Assembly: GCA_963707445.1 (NCBI GenBank)
Contig: CAVPPW010000007.1
Span: 226,856 to 290,855, forward strand
Reading direction: 5' to 3'
Source of the DNA: JALORV01 sp963707445
GTDB taxonomy: Bacteria; Pseudomonadota; Gammaproteobacteria; Burkholderiales; Burkholderiaceae_F
Length of the DNA stretch: 64,000 nucleotides
Of this stretch, positions 40,621 through 49,660 are shown piece by piece. The notes beneath the pieces were generated by a model. It ran no database searches, was not told where the DNA came from, and saw only the letters and a program-made list of their open reading frames with translations. Made by a program: the position numbers and the translations under genes. How positions within the stretch are numbered: the stretch's first letter is position 1; the number at the start of each line of letters is the position of its first letter.

Positions 40621-40628
40621 TCACGCCA
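40615..40628. other. Join between segment 1 and segment 2
   Basis: secD coding similarity ends in TGSFTP and, from CAC at 40622, the plus strand encodes a P450 C-terminus in another frame. Codon use and gene families change from betaproteobacterial to mycobacterial at the same point. There is no mobile element, tRNA or repeat. Assembly or concatenation artefact is the likeliest explanation. Confidence 0.85.
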
Positions 40629-40783
40629 AGTCGATGCTGCGGTCGCTGTTTCGCGAATTGCACCGGCAGATGCCTGATTTCGTGGCCGGCGAACCCACCC
40701 TGGTGAAAACCAACTTCATCCGCGGCGTCGTCAGCATGCCGTTCGAGGCCGGTCCATCACCCTCTCACCGGGGGACCGACTGA
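40622..40783 (+). pseudogene. 3' fragment of a cytochrome P450 gene (mycobacterial type)
   Basis: The last 53 codons, open from the join: AKSMLRSLFRELHRQMPDF, then GEPTLVKTNFIRGVVSMPF. This is the C-terminal beta-sheet region typical of actinobacterial CYP proteins (SNFI/TNFIRGV motif). The heme-binding region is missing because of the join, not necessarily in the original genome. It converges on and overlaps the LuxR gene by 19 bases. Confidence 0.7.
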
Positions 40784-41865
40784 TAGAGCCGGGAAACCGC
40801 TTCGGTGCGATTGCCCGCCCGCAGCTTGCGGAGGATGTGCTTGACGTGCTGCTTCACCGTGCCTTCCGAGATCACCAGCGTCACAGCAATATCGGCGTTG
40901 GTGCAGCCCTGAGCCATCAGTTGCAGCACGTCGAGTTCACGGCGGGTCAGGACGTCGCGCACCGAGGCCGGCGCTGGGGGAGCCACCGGCGCTGCGGAAT
41001 GCTCGGAGCGGTCCGACGAGATGTCCAGCGACACGTCGTGGACGCCCGCCAGCGTCCGCTCGCTGTCGGCCGTGGCCGATTTCAACGCGTCCCCGACGGA
41101 TTGCAGTTTCTCGGCCAGCGCGGCCCTGCTCAACGCGAGTCGCAGCCCGTGCGAAAAGGTCAGCAGCACCTCTCGGTCGACGATGTCGGTGTCGCGGCCC
41201 TGCAGATACCGGTCGGCGTGCAGCAGTCCGACGACCCGCTCGCGCGACACAATGGGGGCGGCCACATACGAACGCGACAGCGACGCGTCGGCGATCGGCC
41301 GATGCACCCGGGATTCATGCTGAACGTCGGTGACGACGATCGCCTGGCGGCGACGCACCACCTCGGTTTCGAACAACCCCGGCACCAGGGGCTGCGGCTG
41401 CTCCTGGCCGACCCGGTTGATCGCCTGCGCCCACTCCGGATTGTCGGCGATGAAGACCGCCTGCGACACCCACACACCGGCGGCGATGTGGGAGATGATC
41501 GCCCGATCGAAGCCGAGGTCCCCGATCAGTTTCGGCGCGAGACGCACCAATTCGTCGACCGAACACGGCGCCGCCTCCAGACGGGCCAGCACGTCGCCGA
41601 GGCGTTCGCTGATCTCCCTCTGATCCACTTCCCGGGTCTGCACCAACGCGCGGTCGAGTGCCGCCAGACGGTGCAGCGCCGTCAGCAACTCGGCCGTGGC
41701 GCCCTCGGGGGCCGACTCGGTCAGCACCTCGTGCAGCGCATCCCACGCGCTGTCGACGACCGCGCGCGCGTCCGGCGCCCCCAGCCTGGCGTGCGGATCG
41801 TCGGGGTCGAGCACGCTGCGCAGACCGTCAAGGACGGCGCGCACCCGGGCTTCAGTGTGATCCAC
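40765..41865 (-). CDS. GAF-domain LuxR-family transcriptional regulator
   Basis: 366 residues, intact. A GAF-like sensor region (about residues 100-255, with DRAIISHIAAGVWVSQAVF and SYVAAPIVSRERVVGLLHAD) precedes a LuxR helix-turn-helix (about 300-366: LTRRELDVLQLMAQGCTNADIA, quoted here as RRELDVLQLMAQGCTN, then ISEGTVKQHVKHILRKL). Such regulators sense small molecules or redox state. It is divergent from fadD with 28 bases between starts, so it probably controls the fadD-acyl-CoA dehydrogenase pair. Confidence 0.88.
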   Translation of the reverse strand: MDHTEARVRAVLDGLRSVLDPDDPHARLGAPDARAVVDSAWDALHEVLTESAPEGATAELLTALHRLAALDRALVQTREVDQREISERLGDVLARLEAAPCSVDELVRLAPKLIGDLGFDRAIISHIAAGVWVSQAVFIADNPEWAQAINRVGQEQPQPLVPGLFETEVVRRRQAIVVTDVQHESRVHRPIADASLSRSYVAAPIVSRERVVGLLHADRYLQGRDTDIVDREVLLTFSHGLRLALSRAALAEKLQSVGDALKSATADSERTLAGVHDVSLDISSDRSEHSAAPVAPPAPASVRDVLTRRELDVLQLMAQGCTNADIAVTLVISEGTVKQHVKHILRKLRAGNRTEAVSRLYQSVPR

Positions 41866-41893
41866 CGCACAATCCTAGAACAGGAGTGAGCAG

Positions 41894-43462
41894 ATGTATC
41901 CCGGCACGTACGCCGTCACCACGCCGCACAAGCCGGCGGTCGTCCAAGTCGACACCGGCGACACCCTCAGCTACGCAGAGCTGGAGGAACGCTCCACCCG
42001 CCTGGCGAGTGCGTTTCGCGACGCCGGACTGGTCGTCGGTGACGTGGTGGGACTGTTGTCCACCAACCACACGGCGGTGTTCGAGGTCTACTGGGCGTGC
42101 CTGCGGTCGGGTCTCTATCTGACGCCGATCAACGTCCATCTGACCGACGACGAAGCGGAATACATCCTCGACGACTGTGCGGCCAAGGCGCTGGTGGTTT
42201 CGGCTGACCTGGCCGAGATGGGTCGCACGGTGGCGGCGCGGGCAGCGGCGGTGCGGTTACGGCTGGCCTTCGGATCCCAGGGCGCCGAGGTGGCCGGCTT
42301 CGACGATTACGACGCCTTCGTGGCTGGCGGCTCAGCACATCCGCCGGCAGAGCAACCGCGCGGCGCCGACATGCTCTACAGCTCGGGCACCACGGGGCGA
42401 CCCAAAGGCGTCAAACCGCCATTGCCCGCTCGTCAGGTCGGCGATCCCGGCGATCCCTACGTGGCTGCGTTCGGCACCGCCTACGAGATGAACTCCGACA
42501 CCGTCTACTACTCGCCGGCCCCGCTCTATCATGCGGCGCCGCTGCGATTCGGCATGATCACCCAATCCCTGGGCGGAACCGTGCTCACCAGCAGCAGGTT
42601 CGACGCCCAGCAGTGCCTGGCGACCATCGAGGAATTCGGGGTCACCCACAGCCAATGGGTACCAACACATTTCGTGAGGATGCTGCGTCTACCCGACGAC
42701 GTGCGGCGTTCGTACGACGTGTCGTCACAGCGATATGTGATCCACGCCGCCGCTCCCTGTCCGGTCGAGGTGAAAAAGCAGATGTTGGACTGGTTCGGAC
42801 CGGTACTGCACGAGTACTACTCCTCGACGGAGGCCAACGGGATCACGATGATCTCTCCGGCCGAGTGGCTGGAGCGTCCCGGCTCGGTCGGCACCGCCAA
42901 GCTCGGTGTGCTGCGCATCTGTGACGACGACGGCAACGAAACAGCAACCGGTCAAACGGGTCTGGTGTACTTCGAGCGCGAGGCGATGCCGTTCGCGTAC
43001 CACGGTGATCCGGCCAAGACCGACGCGGCTCGGCATCCGGTCCACCCGACCTGGTCGACTTGTGGCGACATCGGCTTCGTGGACGAGGACGGGTACCTGT
43101 TCCTGCGGGACCGGAAGGCGTTCACGATCATCTCGGGCGGAGTCAACATCTACCCGCAGGAGATCGAGGACTGCCTGACGCTGCACCCCGATGTGGTCGA
43201 TGTTGCGGTGATCGGGGTGCCCGACAGGGAGTTCGGTGAGTCGGTGCTGGCGGTGGTGCAGCTCGACAAGGCGGTGGCCGCAGGCGCTGGCACTGCGGAA
43301 CGCCTTGTTGCGCATGTGAAGTCGCAGATCGCGGGCTACAAGGTGCCACGTCGGGTCGAGTTCGTCGAATCACTTCCCCGGACCCCCACCGGCAAGCTCG
43401 TCAAGGGTGTTCTTCGCGGGCAGTTCGGTTCTGACACGAGAGGGCCCCAGACACATGAGTAG
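41894..43462 (+). CDS. Acyl-CoA synthetase (FadD family)
   Basis: 522 residues, intact, ATG 41894. ANL motifs: LYSSGTTGRPKGVK (P-loop), HEYYSSTEANGITM, GDIGFVDEDGYLFLRDRKAF, and the catalytic lysine in PRTPTGKLVKG. It activates a carboxylic acid as acyl-CoA via an acyl-adenylate. Mycobacterial FadD of this type often serve lipid or sterol side-chain catabolism; the substrate is not determined. It overlaps the acyl-CoA dehydrogenase start by 8 bases. Confidence 0.9.
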   Translation: MYPGTYAVTTPHKPAVVQVDTGDTLSYAELEERSTRLASAFRDAGLVVGDVVGLLSTNHTAVFEVYWACLRSGLYLTPINVHLTDDEAEYILDDCAAKALVVSADLAEMGRTVAARAAAVRLRLAFGSQGAEVAGFDDYDAFVAGGSAHPPAEQPRGADMLYSSGTTGRPKGVKPPLPARQVGDPGDPYVAAFGTAYEMNSDTVYYSPAPLYHAAPLRFGMITQSLGGTVLTSSRFDAQQCLATIEEFGVTHSQWVPTHFVRMLRLPDDVRRSYDVSSQRYVIHAAAPCPVEVKKQMLDWFGPVLHEYYSSTEANGITMISPAEWLERPGSVGTAKLGVLRICDDDGNETATGQTGLVYFEREAMPFAYHGDPAKTDAARHPVHPTWSTCGDIGFVDEDGYLFLRDRKAFTIISGGVNIYPQEIEDCLTLHPDVVDVAVIGVPDREFGESVLAVVQLDKAVAAGAGTAERLVAHVKSQIAGYKVPRRVEFVESLPRTPTGKLVKGVLRGQFGSDTRGPQTHE

Positions 43463-44687
43463 CTCCCTGGACGGACTGCCGCGTACCTCCGATCGGCTCT
43501 ACGACGATCTGCTGCTCCCCGACGAGACGATTGCGGTCCGCGCGGAGGCGCGGGACTTCGCGACACGCGTGCTGGCCCCACGGTCGGCGGAGCTGAACTG
43601 TGCCGAGGAGAGCAGGGACGTCTTCCCCCGGGACATCCTGTCCGCCATGGCCGATGCCGGTCTCTATCAGCTCCCGTTCGGTGCCGACGTCGGAGGCCGT
43701 GGTCTGCAGTTCCCGATGCTGGCAGCCGCGACCCTGCTCGAGGAGATGGCGTACTTCAGCCCCGGTGTCGCCTCGGCACTGTACGACGGACAGGCGCTAC
43801 TGGTCGGCCGCACGCTCGATGCTGCGCCGCAGCACATCCGTGGCGAGTACCTGCCCAGGCTGATTCGCGGTGAGATCGTCGGATCGTTCGCCACCAGCGA
43901 GCCCGCCGCCAGCACCGACCTGTCCGCGGAGGCGATGCTCACCACGGCTGTCCGGGTGTCAGGAGGGTTGCGGCTGAGCGGCCGGAAACGCTGGATCACG
44001 AACTCGTGTGCGGCGGACATCATGACCACGCTCTGCCTGGTGGACGGTCAGCACGCAATGTTGTTGGTGGACATGCACGCCGACGGTGTGGTGGTCGGTG
44101 AACCCGACAAGAAGATGGGTAACCGACTGCAGCTGACCTCCGATGTCGAGCTGACCGACGTGTTCGTGCCGGACGACCATGTGATCGCCGAACCGGGCCG
44201 CGGATTGGGTGCGGCGCTGGCGAGCCTGACCCTCGGCCGGATCGGTGTGGCGGCCATGGGCGTCGGAATGGCGCAGTGCGCCTTCGATCACGCCGCCGCG
44301 CACATGCGCCGACGGAGTGCGTTCGGGTCCCAGCTCGGGGCGTTCCAGCACTGGCAGTTCCGGATGGCCGAACACGCGATCGCGCTGGAAACCGCGCGCT
44401 CGCTGTATCAGAAGGCGGCACGCAAGTCCGATGCCGGAATCACGCCGGAGCCCGAAGCCGCGATGGCCAAGGTGGTCGGCAGCCGCATCGCGGTCGACGT
44501 GACCCGGGATGCCATCCAGGTGCACGGCGGCTACGGGTTCGTCCGCGAGCTGACTGCCGAAGGCACCACCAACCACCTCGAGTCGATCTGGCGGGACAGC
44601 AAGGTCGGCGAGATCTACGAAGGCGCCAACGAGGTTCAGCTGTGGAGCATCGCCCGCGTCGCACTCGGTCGTGACCTGACCGGCTGA
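43455..44687 (+). CDS. Acyl-CoA dehydrogenase
   Basis: 410 residues, intact, ATG 43455. Flavin enzyme that introduces the alpha,beta double bond of an acyl-CoA. Motifs: ATSEPAASTDLSAEA, SGRKRWITNS, SAFGSQLGAFQHWQFR, IQVHGGYGFVRE, and the catalytic-base region GEIYEGANEVQ. Translationally coupled with the upstream FadD, so the pair probably performs activation and first oxidation of the same substrate. Confidence 0.92.
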   Translation: MSSSLDGLPRTSDRLYDDLLLPDETIAVRAEARDFATRVLAPRSAELNCAEESRDVFPRDILSAMADAGLYQLPFGADVGGRGLQFPMLAAATLLEEMAYFSPGVASALYDGQALLVGRTLDAAPQHIRGEYLPRLIRGEIVGSFATSEPAASTDLSAEAMLTTAVRVSGGLRLSGRKRWITNSCAADIMTTLCLVDGQHAMLLVDMHADGVVVGEPDKKMGNRLQLTSDVELTDVFVPDDHVIAEPGRGLGAALASLTLGRIGVAAMGVGMAQCAFDHAAAHMRRRSAFGSQLGAFQHWQFRMAEHAIALETARSLYQKAARKSDAGITPEPEAAMAKVVGSRIAVDVTRDAIQVHGGYGFVRELTAEGTTNHLESIWRDSKVGEIYEGANEVQLWSIARVALGRDLTG

Positions 44688-44694
44688 TCCCGAT

Positions 44695-44964
44695 TCAGAG
44701 TGCGGGGGCTTCGCTTGCCCACGTCAGGGTGTCGCCACGGTTGATCTGACTCTTCTCGATGCTCGCCATCAGCACGCCCACGGTGTCGCCGGCCGAGGCT
44801 TCGTCGAGACGCTTGCGGAACATCTCGATGGCATCGACCGGGACGGCAGGCCCGCCGTTGATCTGGACGAGGTCGCCGACACGCAGCGTGCCGCTCGCGA
44901 TGCAGCCCGTCGCCACCACTCCACGATCGCGGATCGTGAAGACGTCCTCGACGGGCATGCTCAT
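44695..44964 (-). CDS. Stand-alone EF-Tu domain II-like protein
   Basis: 89 residues, intact. The sequence VEDVFTIRDRGVVATGCIAS then LRVGDLVQI matches the beta-barrel domain II of translational GTPases, but no G domain precedes it. Small proteins like this occur in mycobacteria; their role is unknown. Directly downstream of the proline-rich exported protein gene. Confidence 0.75.
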   Translation of the reverse strand: MSMPVEDVFTIRDRGVVATGCIASGTLRVGDLVQINGGPAVPVDAIEMFRKRLDEASAGDTVGVLMASIEKSQINRGDTLTWASEAPAL

Positions 44965-45510
44965 CTACGGAGTGGCGATCGGCACCATGCCCGCGGGGGG
45001 CCACACCGGAGGGGGCGCGGGTGCCGGCGCGGCGGGTGCTCCGGCCGGCGCTGCGGGCGAGACGACGCCGGGCGGGTACTCCCCGGGGGGCAGCATGGGC
45101 ATCGGGCGGCCCATCCCGGGCTCGTTACCCGTCGGGGCCATGGCCCCGAAGAAGTCCTGCGGGTTGCGCATGTTCCAGAGCTCTCGCAAGTAGCTGAGCT
45201 GGCCGGTGTTATTGAAGTCGCCGCCCTGGACCGGCGGGATGTAGGGCGCGCCGATAGGTGGCGGCGCCGGCGCCTGGGACGGGATTGCGCCTGGTGAACC
45301 GGGGGCGGGGGCCTCCGCGATCGGGGTGTAGGTGAAGACCTGGTTGGGCGCCGGGGCGGACCCGGGCACCGGAGCGGCGGCGCCCGGGACGGGCGGCAGC
45401 GCGGGATCGACGGGCACCGGCTGTGCACCGGCCTGGCCGGCAGCGGCCAGCGCGCCTCCGGCGACGAGCGCGCCGAGCACGGCGATCTTGATGCGGGACG
45501 AAGAGGCCAT
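44965..45510 (-). CDS. Exported proline/alanine-rich mycobacterial protein
   Basis: 181 residues, intact. A signal peptide (MASSSRIKIAVLGALVAGGA to AGAQP) precedes a mature part dominated by Pro, Ala and Gly. The central conserved stretch is QLSYLRELWNMRNPQDFFG. This layout is familiar from mycobacterial cell-wall-associated proteins. No enzymatic motif. Confidence 0.8.
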   Translation of the reverse strand: MASSSRIKIAVLGALVAGGALAAAGQAGAQPVPVDPALPPVPGAAAPVPGSAPAPNQVFTYTPIAEAPAPGSPGAIPSQAPAPPPIGAPYIPPVQGGDFNNTGQLSYLRELWNMRNPQDFFGAMAPTGNEPGMGRPMPMLPPGEYPPGVVSPAAPAGAPAAPAPAPPPVWPPAGMVPIATP

Positions 45511-45556
45511 AGTACGAAGGCTATCGGCTCAAGCGCGCAGACGTTACTTTTCGGTA

Positions 45557-46183
45557 TCAGCTCAGTGCCAGGCCGACGCCCAGCCCGACCATCATGGCGG
45601 CGATGACCCCGTCGAGAATGCGCCACGTTCTGGGGGTGGCGAAGTACTTGCTCAGCCGTTTCGCGCCGAACCCGAGGCCGGTGAACCAGACCACGCTGGC
45701 GGTCACCGCGCCCACGCCGAACAGCCACCTGCCGTCCTGATGTTCGTTGGCCAGCGCACCCAGCAGGATGACGGTGTCCAGGTAGACGTGCGGGTTGAGA
45801 AAGGTCAGTGCCAGGCAGGTCGCCAGCACGCCGGCCAGTCGGGCGGGCGCGGCATCCGACGGGGTGAGCACGCCTGGCTTCATCGCCCGCCGGGCCGCCA
45901 GCAGGCCGTAACCGATCAGGAACGCGGCGCCTCCGTACTTGGCGAGCACCACGACATCGGGGTGTGCGGCGATCAGCGCCCCGAAGCCCGCGATCCCCGC
46001 GAAGATCAGCACCAGGTCGGACACGGCGCACAACGCGACGACCGGCATGACGTGTTCGCCGCGGATGCCCTGACGCAGCACGAAGGCGTTCTGGGCGCCG
46101 ATGGCCGCGATGAGGGCCATCGTCGTGGCGAAGCCGGTCAGCACGACGAGGTAGGCGGTGTTCACGCCTGCAACGCTAAGCAC
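45557..46183 (-). CDS. LysE/ArgO-type amino-acid exporter
   Basis: 208 residues, about six membrane segments. Signature AAIGAQNAFVLRQGIRGEHV, then LNPHVYLDTVILLGA. It exports basic amino acids such as lysine or arginine in characterised relatives. Start is GTG 46183 or GTG 46165 (MNTAYLVVLTGF). Upstream lies a palindrome resembling a LysR-type binding site, but no lysG gene. Confidence 0.9.
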   Translation of the reverse strand: MLSVAGVNTAYLVVLTGFATTMALIAAIGAQNAFVLRQGIRGEHVMPVVALCAVSDLVLIFAGIAGFGALIAAHPDVVVLAKYGGAAFLIGYGLLAARRAMKPGVLTPSDAAPARLAGVLATCLALTFLNPHVYLDTVILLGALANEHQDGRWLFGVGAVTASVVWFTGLGFGAKRLSKYFATPRTWRILDGVIAAMMVGLGVGLALS

Positions 46184-46219
46184 CGGGCAACCATCAGTAC
46201 AGCTAAAGATTGTGTATCG

Positions 46220-46238
46220 GCATTAGTGGTGCTAATGC
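46220..46238. promoter_or_regulatory. Palindrome upstream of lysE-like gene (LysR-type operator candidate)
   Basis: A perfect inverted repeat, GCATTAG-TGGTG-CTAATGC, lies 37 bases before the GTG of the exporter gene. LysG/ArgP regulators bind such T-N11-A type sites in front of lysE. No LysR-family gene is divergent here; the plus strand only has a 28-codon frame. Confidence 0.5.
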
Positions 46239-46317
46239 ACCGTGCAGGTGTCGATGGGCTGCGGCACTTCGAGGGGGACAACCTCAACCACCGCCTGCTG
46301 GGCAGGACCGATTGCGG

Positions 46318-46918
46318 TTAATGCGGAGCCTCGATGGCGGACATCACCAGCTGTAGATAGGGGCGGTACAGATCCTGGCCGTCGATATGGCTGTCGAGAG
46401 TGATGCCGTCGTTGGCGGCCAGGACCACACGGGCCAGCGTCTCGGCATCGATTGTCAGTGCGCCTCCGATTCGCGCGACGTTCTTGCTGATGAATTCGCC
46501 CAGGGCGCGGATGGTTTCGAGCCGTTGGGTGGCTACTCGGTCCCGCGCGTCGGGGTTGCGTAGCAGGAACAACGTCAGCTCGTATCCCAGTGCCGCACGG
46601 TCTGTCCCGCTGCTCAGGTCGCGCCATCGTTGCGCAAGTTCGTCGAGGTCGACGTCACTGCGGCGATGAAAGGACATCATCACCTCGGCGAACCCGTCCA
46701 AGAATCGCTGACGTTGGTCGGTCGACGACCGCCAGAAAGAGCTTCTCCTTCGCGCCGAACTGGGAGTAAATGATGCCGCGGGTGAATCCCGCGGCGTCGG
46801 CGATCTCTTCGAGCGCCGCACCGGTGAGACCCTTTCGGGCGAAGACTTCCTCGGCGGCGTCGAGCAGGATTTGGCGGGTGTGTTCGATCCGACGCTCTTT
46901 GGTCCATCGTTCAGCCAT
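46318..46918 (-). CDS. TetR/AcrR-family regulator
   Basis: About 199 residues. The N-terminal helix-turn-helix reads RQILLDAAEEVFARKGLTGA then IADAAGFTRGIIYSQFGAKE. The ligand domain has DLDELAQRWRDLSSGTDRAA and ends YLQLVMSAIEAPH. One extra C near 46722 breaks the frame (VVD then DQRQRFLDGFAEVM). ATG 46918. It overlaps the upstream gene by 8 bases, and the pair is divergent from the Rieske oxygenase operon, which it may repress. Confidence 0.88.
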
Positions 46919-47502
46919 GGGGGGATCCTCCCACCACTTTTGCCGGGGGCGCATGAGTGCGCGCGGCAACGGCGTTCCGCGATTCGGCGTCTTCCAACCT
47001 CTGCTCTGAGAGTCGGAGATGTCCGAACGGGGTCTGGTCGAGGATGTTGCTCGCCCAGAACTGCTCCCAGGGCTCGACGAGACCGTCGAGGTCGGCGCAG
47101 CGGAGCGCTTCTTTCTTGAATCTCCTTGCTGCCGAGCTGATTCCGTACCGCACAGGGTGTAGGAGGCCCGTCACTCGCTGTCACGTGCCGCCCCCAGAGG
47201 AGAAGTTCCGCTGGCGGCTCGGTCTCCATGCTCCCGCCACAAGGGATCGAGCGGTCGCCAGTGAACTGATCGACCGGTAGGACCAGGGTGCGAACCACTC
47301 GATCCGGCTGGGACTGCGCGTCGGCGAGATGTGCCGGCGGTTCGGCATCTGCGCCGAGGATGCGCAGCGCTCGACTGTGGTCCCTGTCGTCGGTGACGAC
47401 TCTGACTTTCCACCCCGCCAGACCTCGGTCGAACATCAGTCCGCCGACGGAGCGAACCGCGTCCGCGACCTCGGCGGTGACCACGTCGAGTTGATAACCC
47501 AC
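46911..47502 (-). CDS. Hypothetical protein in the TetR operon, frameshifted
   Basis: About 196 residues after bridging one shift near 47165. GTG 47502 follows a strong ribosome site (GAGGAGGGG). The N-terminus MGYQLDVVTAEVADAVRSV with VRVVTDDRDHSRALRILGAD resembles small mycobacterial proteins of unknown role. The second part contains VEPWEQFWASNILDQTPFGH. I do not recognise a function. Confidence 0.55.
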
Positions 47503-47545
47503 GGTGGCACCCCTCCTCTGCCTGATGTGTGACGCTGCACACTTT

Positions 47546-47580
47546 TATACACTCTTGCATCAAGAATTCACTCATGTATA
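47546..47580. promoter_or_regulatory. AT-rich divergent promoter/operator region
   Basis: The 206 bases between the hypothetical gene and the Rieske gene include a conspicuously AT-rich stretch with inverted half-sites TATACA (47546-47551) and TGTATA (47575-47580). A TetR-type operator or overlapping promoters would be expected here. Confidence 0.35.
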
Positions 47581-47708
47581 TCGTGAGTCGGATCACACGT
47601 CGCCCCGAGATGAGAGATGCACCATTCGGTTGGGCTCGACCGGACGGCTCTCGTCGGGACGCCCGCGCTCGACTCCGTGACTACCGTCGACTGAGGAGAA
47701 CTCCATTG

Positions 47709-49095
47709 ATGCCAGCGTCAACCCGACCCGGAGAATGGGTCGACCCCGCTTCGGGTCTCGGCCTGGGCTTGGATGACGTCCAGTCCGGGACGTTCAACAT
47801 GACGATCTCGACCGACCGCTACACCTGCGCCGCGAGTACGCCGAGCGCGAGCGGCGAAGCGATCTGGATGAGGACCTGGCAGGTCGCCGGCCGGGTCGAC
47901 GAGCTGCCCAAGGTCGGCGACTGGAAGAAGTACCGAGATCTTCGACCAGTCCTTCATCATCGTCCGCGGCAAGGACGACAAGCTGCGCGGCTTCGTCAAC
48001 GCCTGCCGGCATCGCGGCAACGCGCTGTGCACGAGCGGCACCGGCAACGCCAAGCGCGGATTCCTCTGCCAGTACCACCTGTGGTCCTACGACCTCGACG
48101 GCAGACTGCAAGGGACTGCTGCGCGAGGACCTGGCCGGCCCGCTCGACAAGAGCGAGAACTCGCTGCATCCAGGTGCCGGTCGACACCTTCGCGGGCTTC
48201 ATCTTCCTCAACCCGGACCCCGACGCCGCGCCGCTGGCGGACTACCTCGGTGAGGAGGTCGTCGAGCATTCTCGAGCCCTACCACCTCGAGGAGATGTCG
48301 CCACGGTCATGAATGTCCGCGAGGCCCTCGACTGCAACTGGAAAGTCGTCATGGACGCCTTCGACGAGGGCTACCACATCAACGGCATCCATCCGCAGCT
48401 GCTGCAGGTGCTCACGATCGACCCGGCAGACCACGCCGGTACAGGTTCTTCGACAACCACAGCGTCGCCATGGCTCCGTTCGAGGTGCGTGGGCGCCAGC
48501 GCCGGAGGAGCAGGTCGAGGGGATCCTGGCGCTGCCGGAGACCTTCCCCGGGACGGTCGCGGTGATCCCGCGCTTCCAGGAACTGGTCAAGCGACGTACC
48601 GCGACGACGGACGGGCCGTCGACTTCCCCGACGGCGTCACCGCCCGCACGCTGCTGCAGCAGGCGACCCGTGACACCCTGACCGGCATGGGGCTCGATGT
48701 CAGCGGCCTGACCGACGCTCAGATGAGCGACAACCACGGCTGGGTGCTGTTCCCGAACTTCTTCATGACCGATCCGGGCCGGCGAATGCCACGTCATCAT
48801 GGCGCGTGCCGCATCCCGACGGCGACCCGAACCGCTGCATCTGGCATGTCGCCAGCTACATGTACCTGCCGCAGGAGATCGGGACGCGTTCAAGGTCGAC
48901 CTGATCGAGGTCGACGAGCCGGGCAGCTACAAGTATTTCGAGGCGCTCCAACAGGATTACGAGCAGATGCCGCGCCAGCAGCAGGGCCTGCGCAACGACG
49001 GGCTCGACCACCTGACGCTGGTCAAGGAGGAAGTCGTCATCGCCCACTTCCACTCGGTCGTCGACCGATACATGTCTGACGCCGTTAACCGCTGA
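47709..49095 (+). CDS. Rieske non-heme iron oxygenase alpha subunit, very heavily frameshifted
   Basis: About 460 residues in pieces. The Rieske cluster ligands are NACRHRGNALC and LCQYHLWSYDLDG (CxH and CxxH). The mononuclear iron site is MDAFDEGYHINGIHPQ (Asp/Glu bridge and two His). The end YEQMPRQQQGLRNDG is typical of the family. Roughly ten indels occur between about 47,835 and 48,890, far more than in the neighbours. ATG 47709. Such enzymes hydroxylate or demethylate aromatic or steroid substrates with a separate reductase and ferredoxin, which are not seen here. Confidence 0.85.
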
Positions 49096-49135
49096 CTCCC
49101 ACCATCCCCTTGTCGGCACTGGAAGAAGGACCACA

Positions 49136-49660
49136 TTGAACCTCGAAGAACGCATCGCCCATCACGTCCGGATGGCCGAGGCGTATCGCGACGCCTATCT
49201 GCGCCAAGGCGTGCAGGACGGCGAAGCCTTCGCTGACGCATGGAAATTCGCCGACGACGGCGTCTACGTGTCGCCCTACTTCACCGGAGACCAGGTGTTT
49301 CCGTTCAGCGAGTTTCCCACCGACACCGCCAAGGCTTCGACCATGGAGGCCAAGGTGTACTCACTGAAGTTCCCGGACTGGAAGCCGGCCGGCTTCGACT
49401 ACTGGCCGGCGTCGAACGGCCTGGTGATGAAGACACGGTGGGAGGGGCACACCGAAGAGGGTGTGAAAATGGGCTTCTACTCGTACAGCTTCGTGCAGAC
49501 GAACGACGAGGGTGAGCTCACGCGGTGGGAGACCCACGTCAATGACGAGTACAACGCCTTCCTCGATGTCGCGATCGGTGTGCACGGCCCGTTCCACGGC
49601 ACCGGCGAGTACGTCGAGGCCTTGGAGCGGACACTGGCCGCCGCGGGGGTGACGGTGTGA
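49136..49660 (+). CDS. SnoaL/NTF2-fold protein in catabolic operon, first copy
   Basis: 174 residues, intact, TTG start 49136 after a GAAGAAGGA site. Aromatic and acidic residues fill an NTF2-like cone fold (FADDGVYVSPYFTGDQ, GFDYWPASNGLVMKTRWEG). Family members act as small hydrolases, isomerases or as beta subunits of ring-hydroxylating dioxygenases. Position directly after the Rieske alpha subunit favours a partner role. GTGA overlap with the next gene. Confidence 0.7.
   Translation: MNLEERIAHHVRMAEAYRDAYLRQGVQDGEAFADAWKFADDGVYVSPYFTGDQVFPFSEFPTDTAKASTMEAKVYSLKFPDWKPAGFDYWPASNGLVMKTRWEGHTEEGVKMGFYSYSFVQTNDEGELTRWETHVNDEYNAFLDVAIGVHGPFHGTGEYVEALERTLAAAGVTV

Noticed and set aside
38883..40706. 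Apparent YajC-SecD fusion
   Set aside because: Without one extra G, YajC ends normally at 39231; the frame match with secD is accidental.
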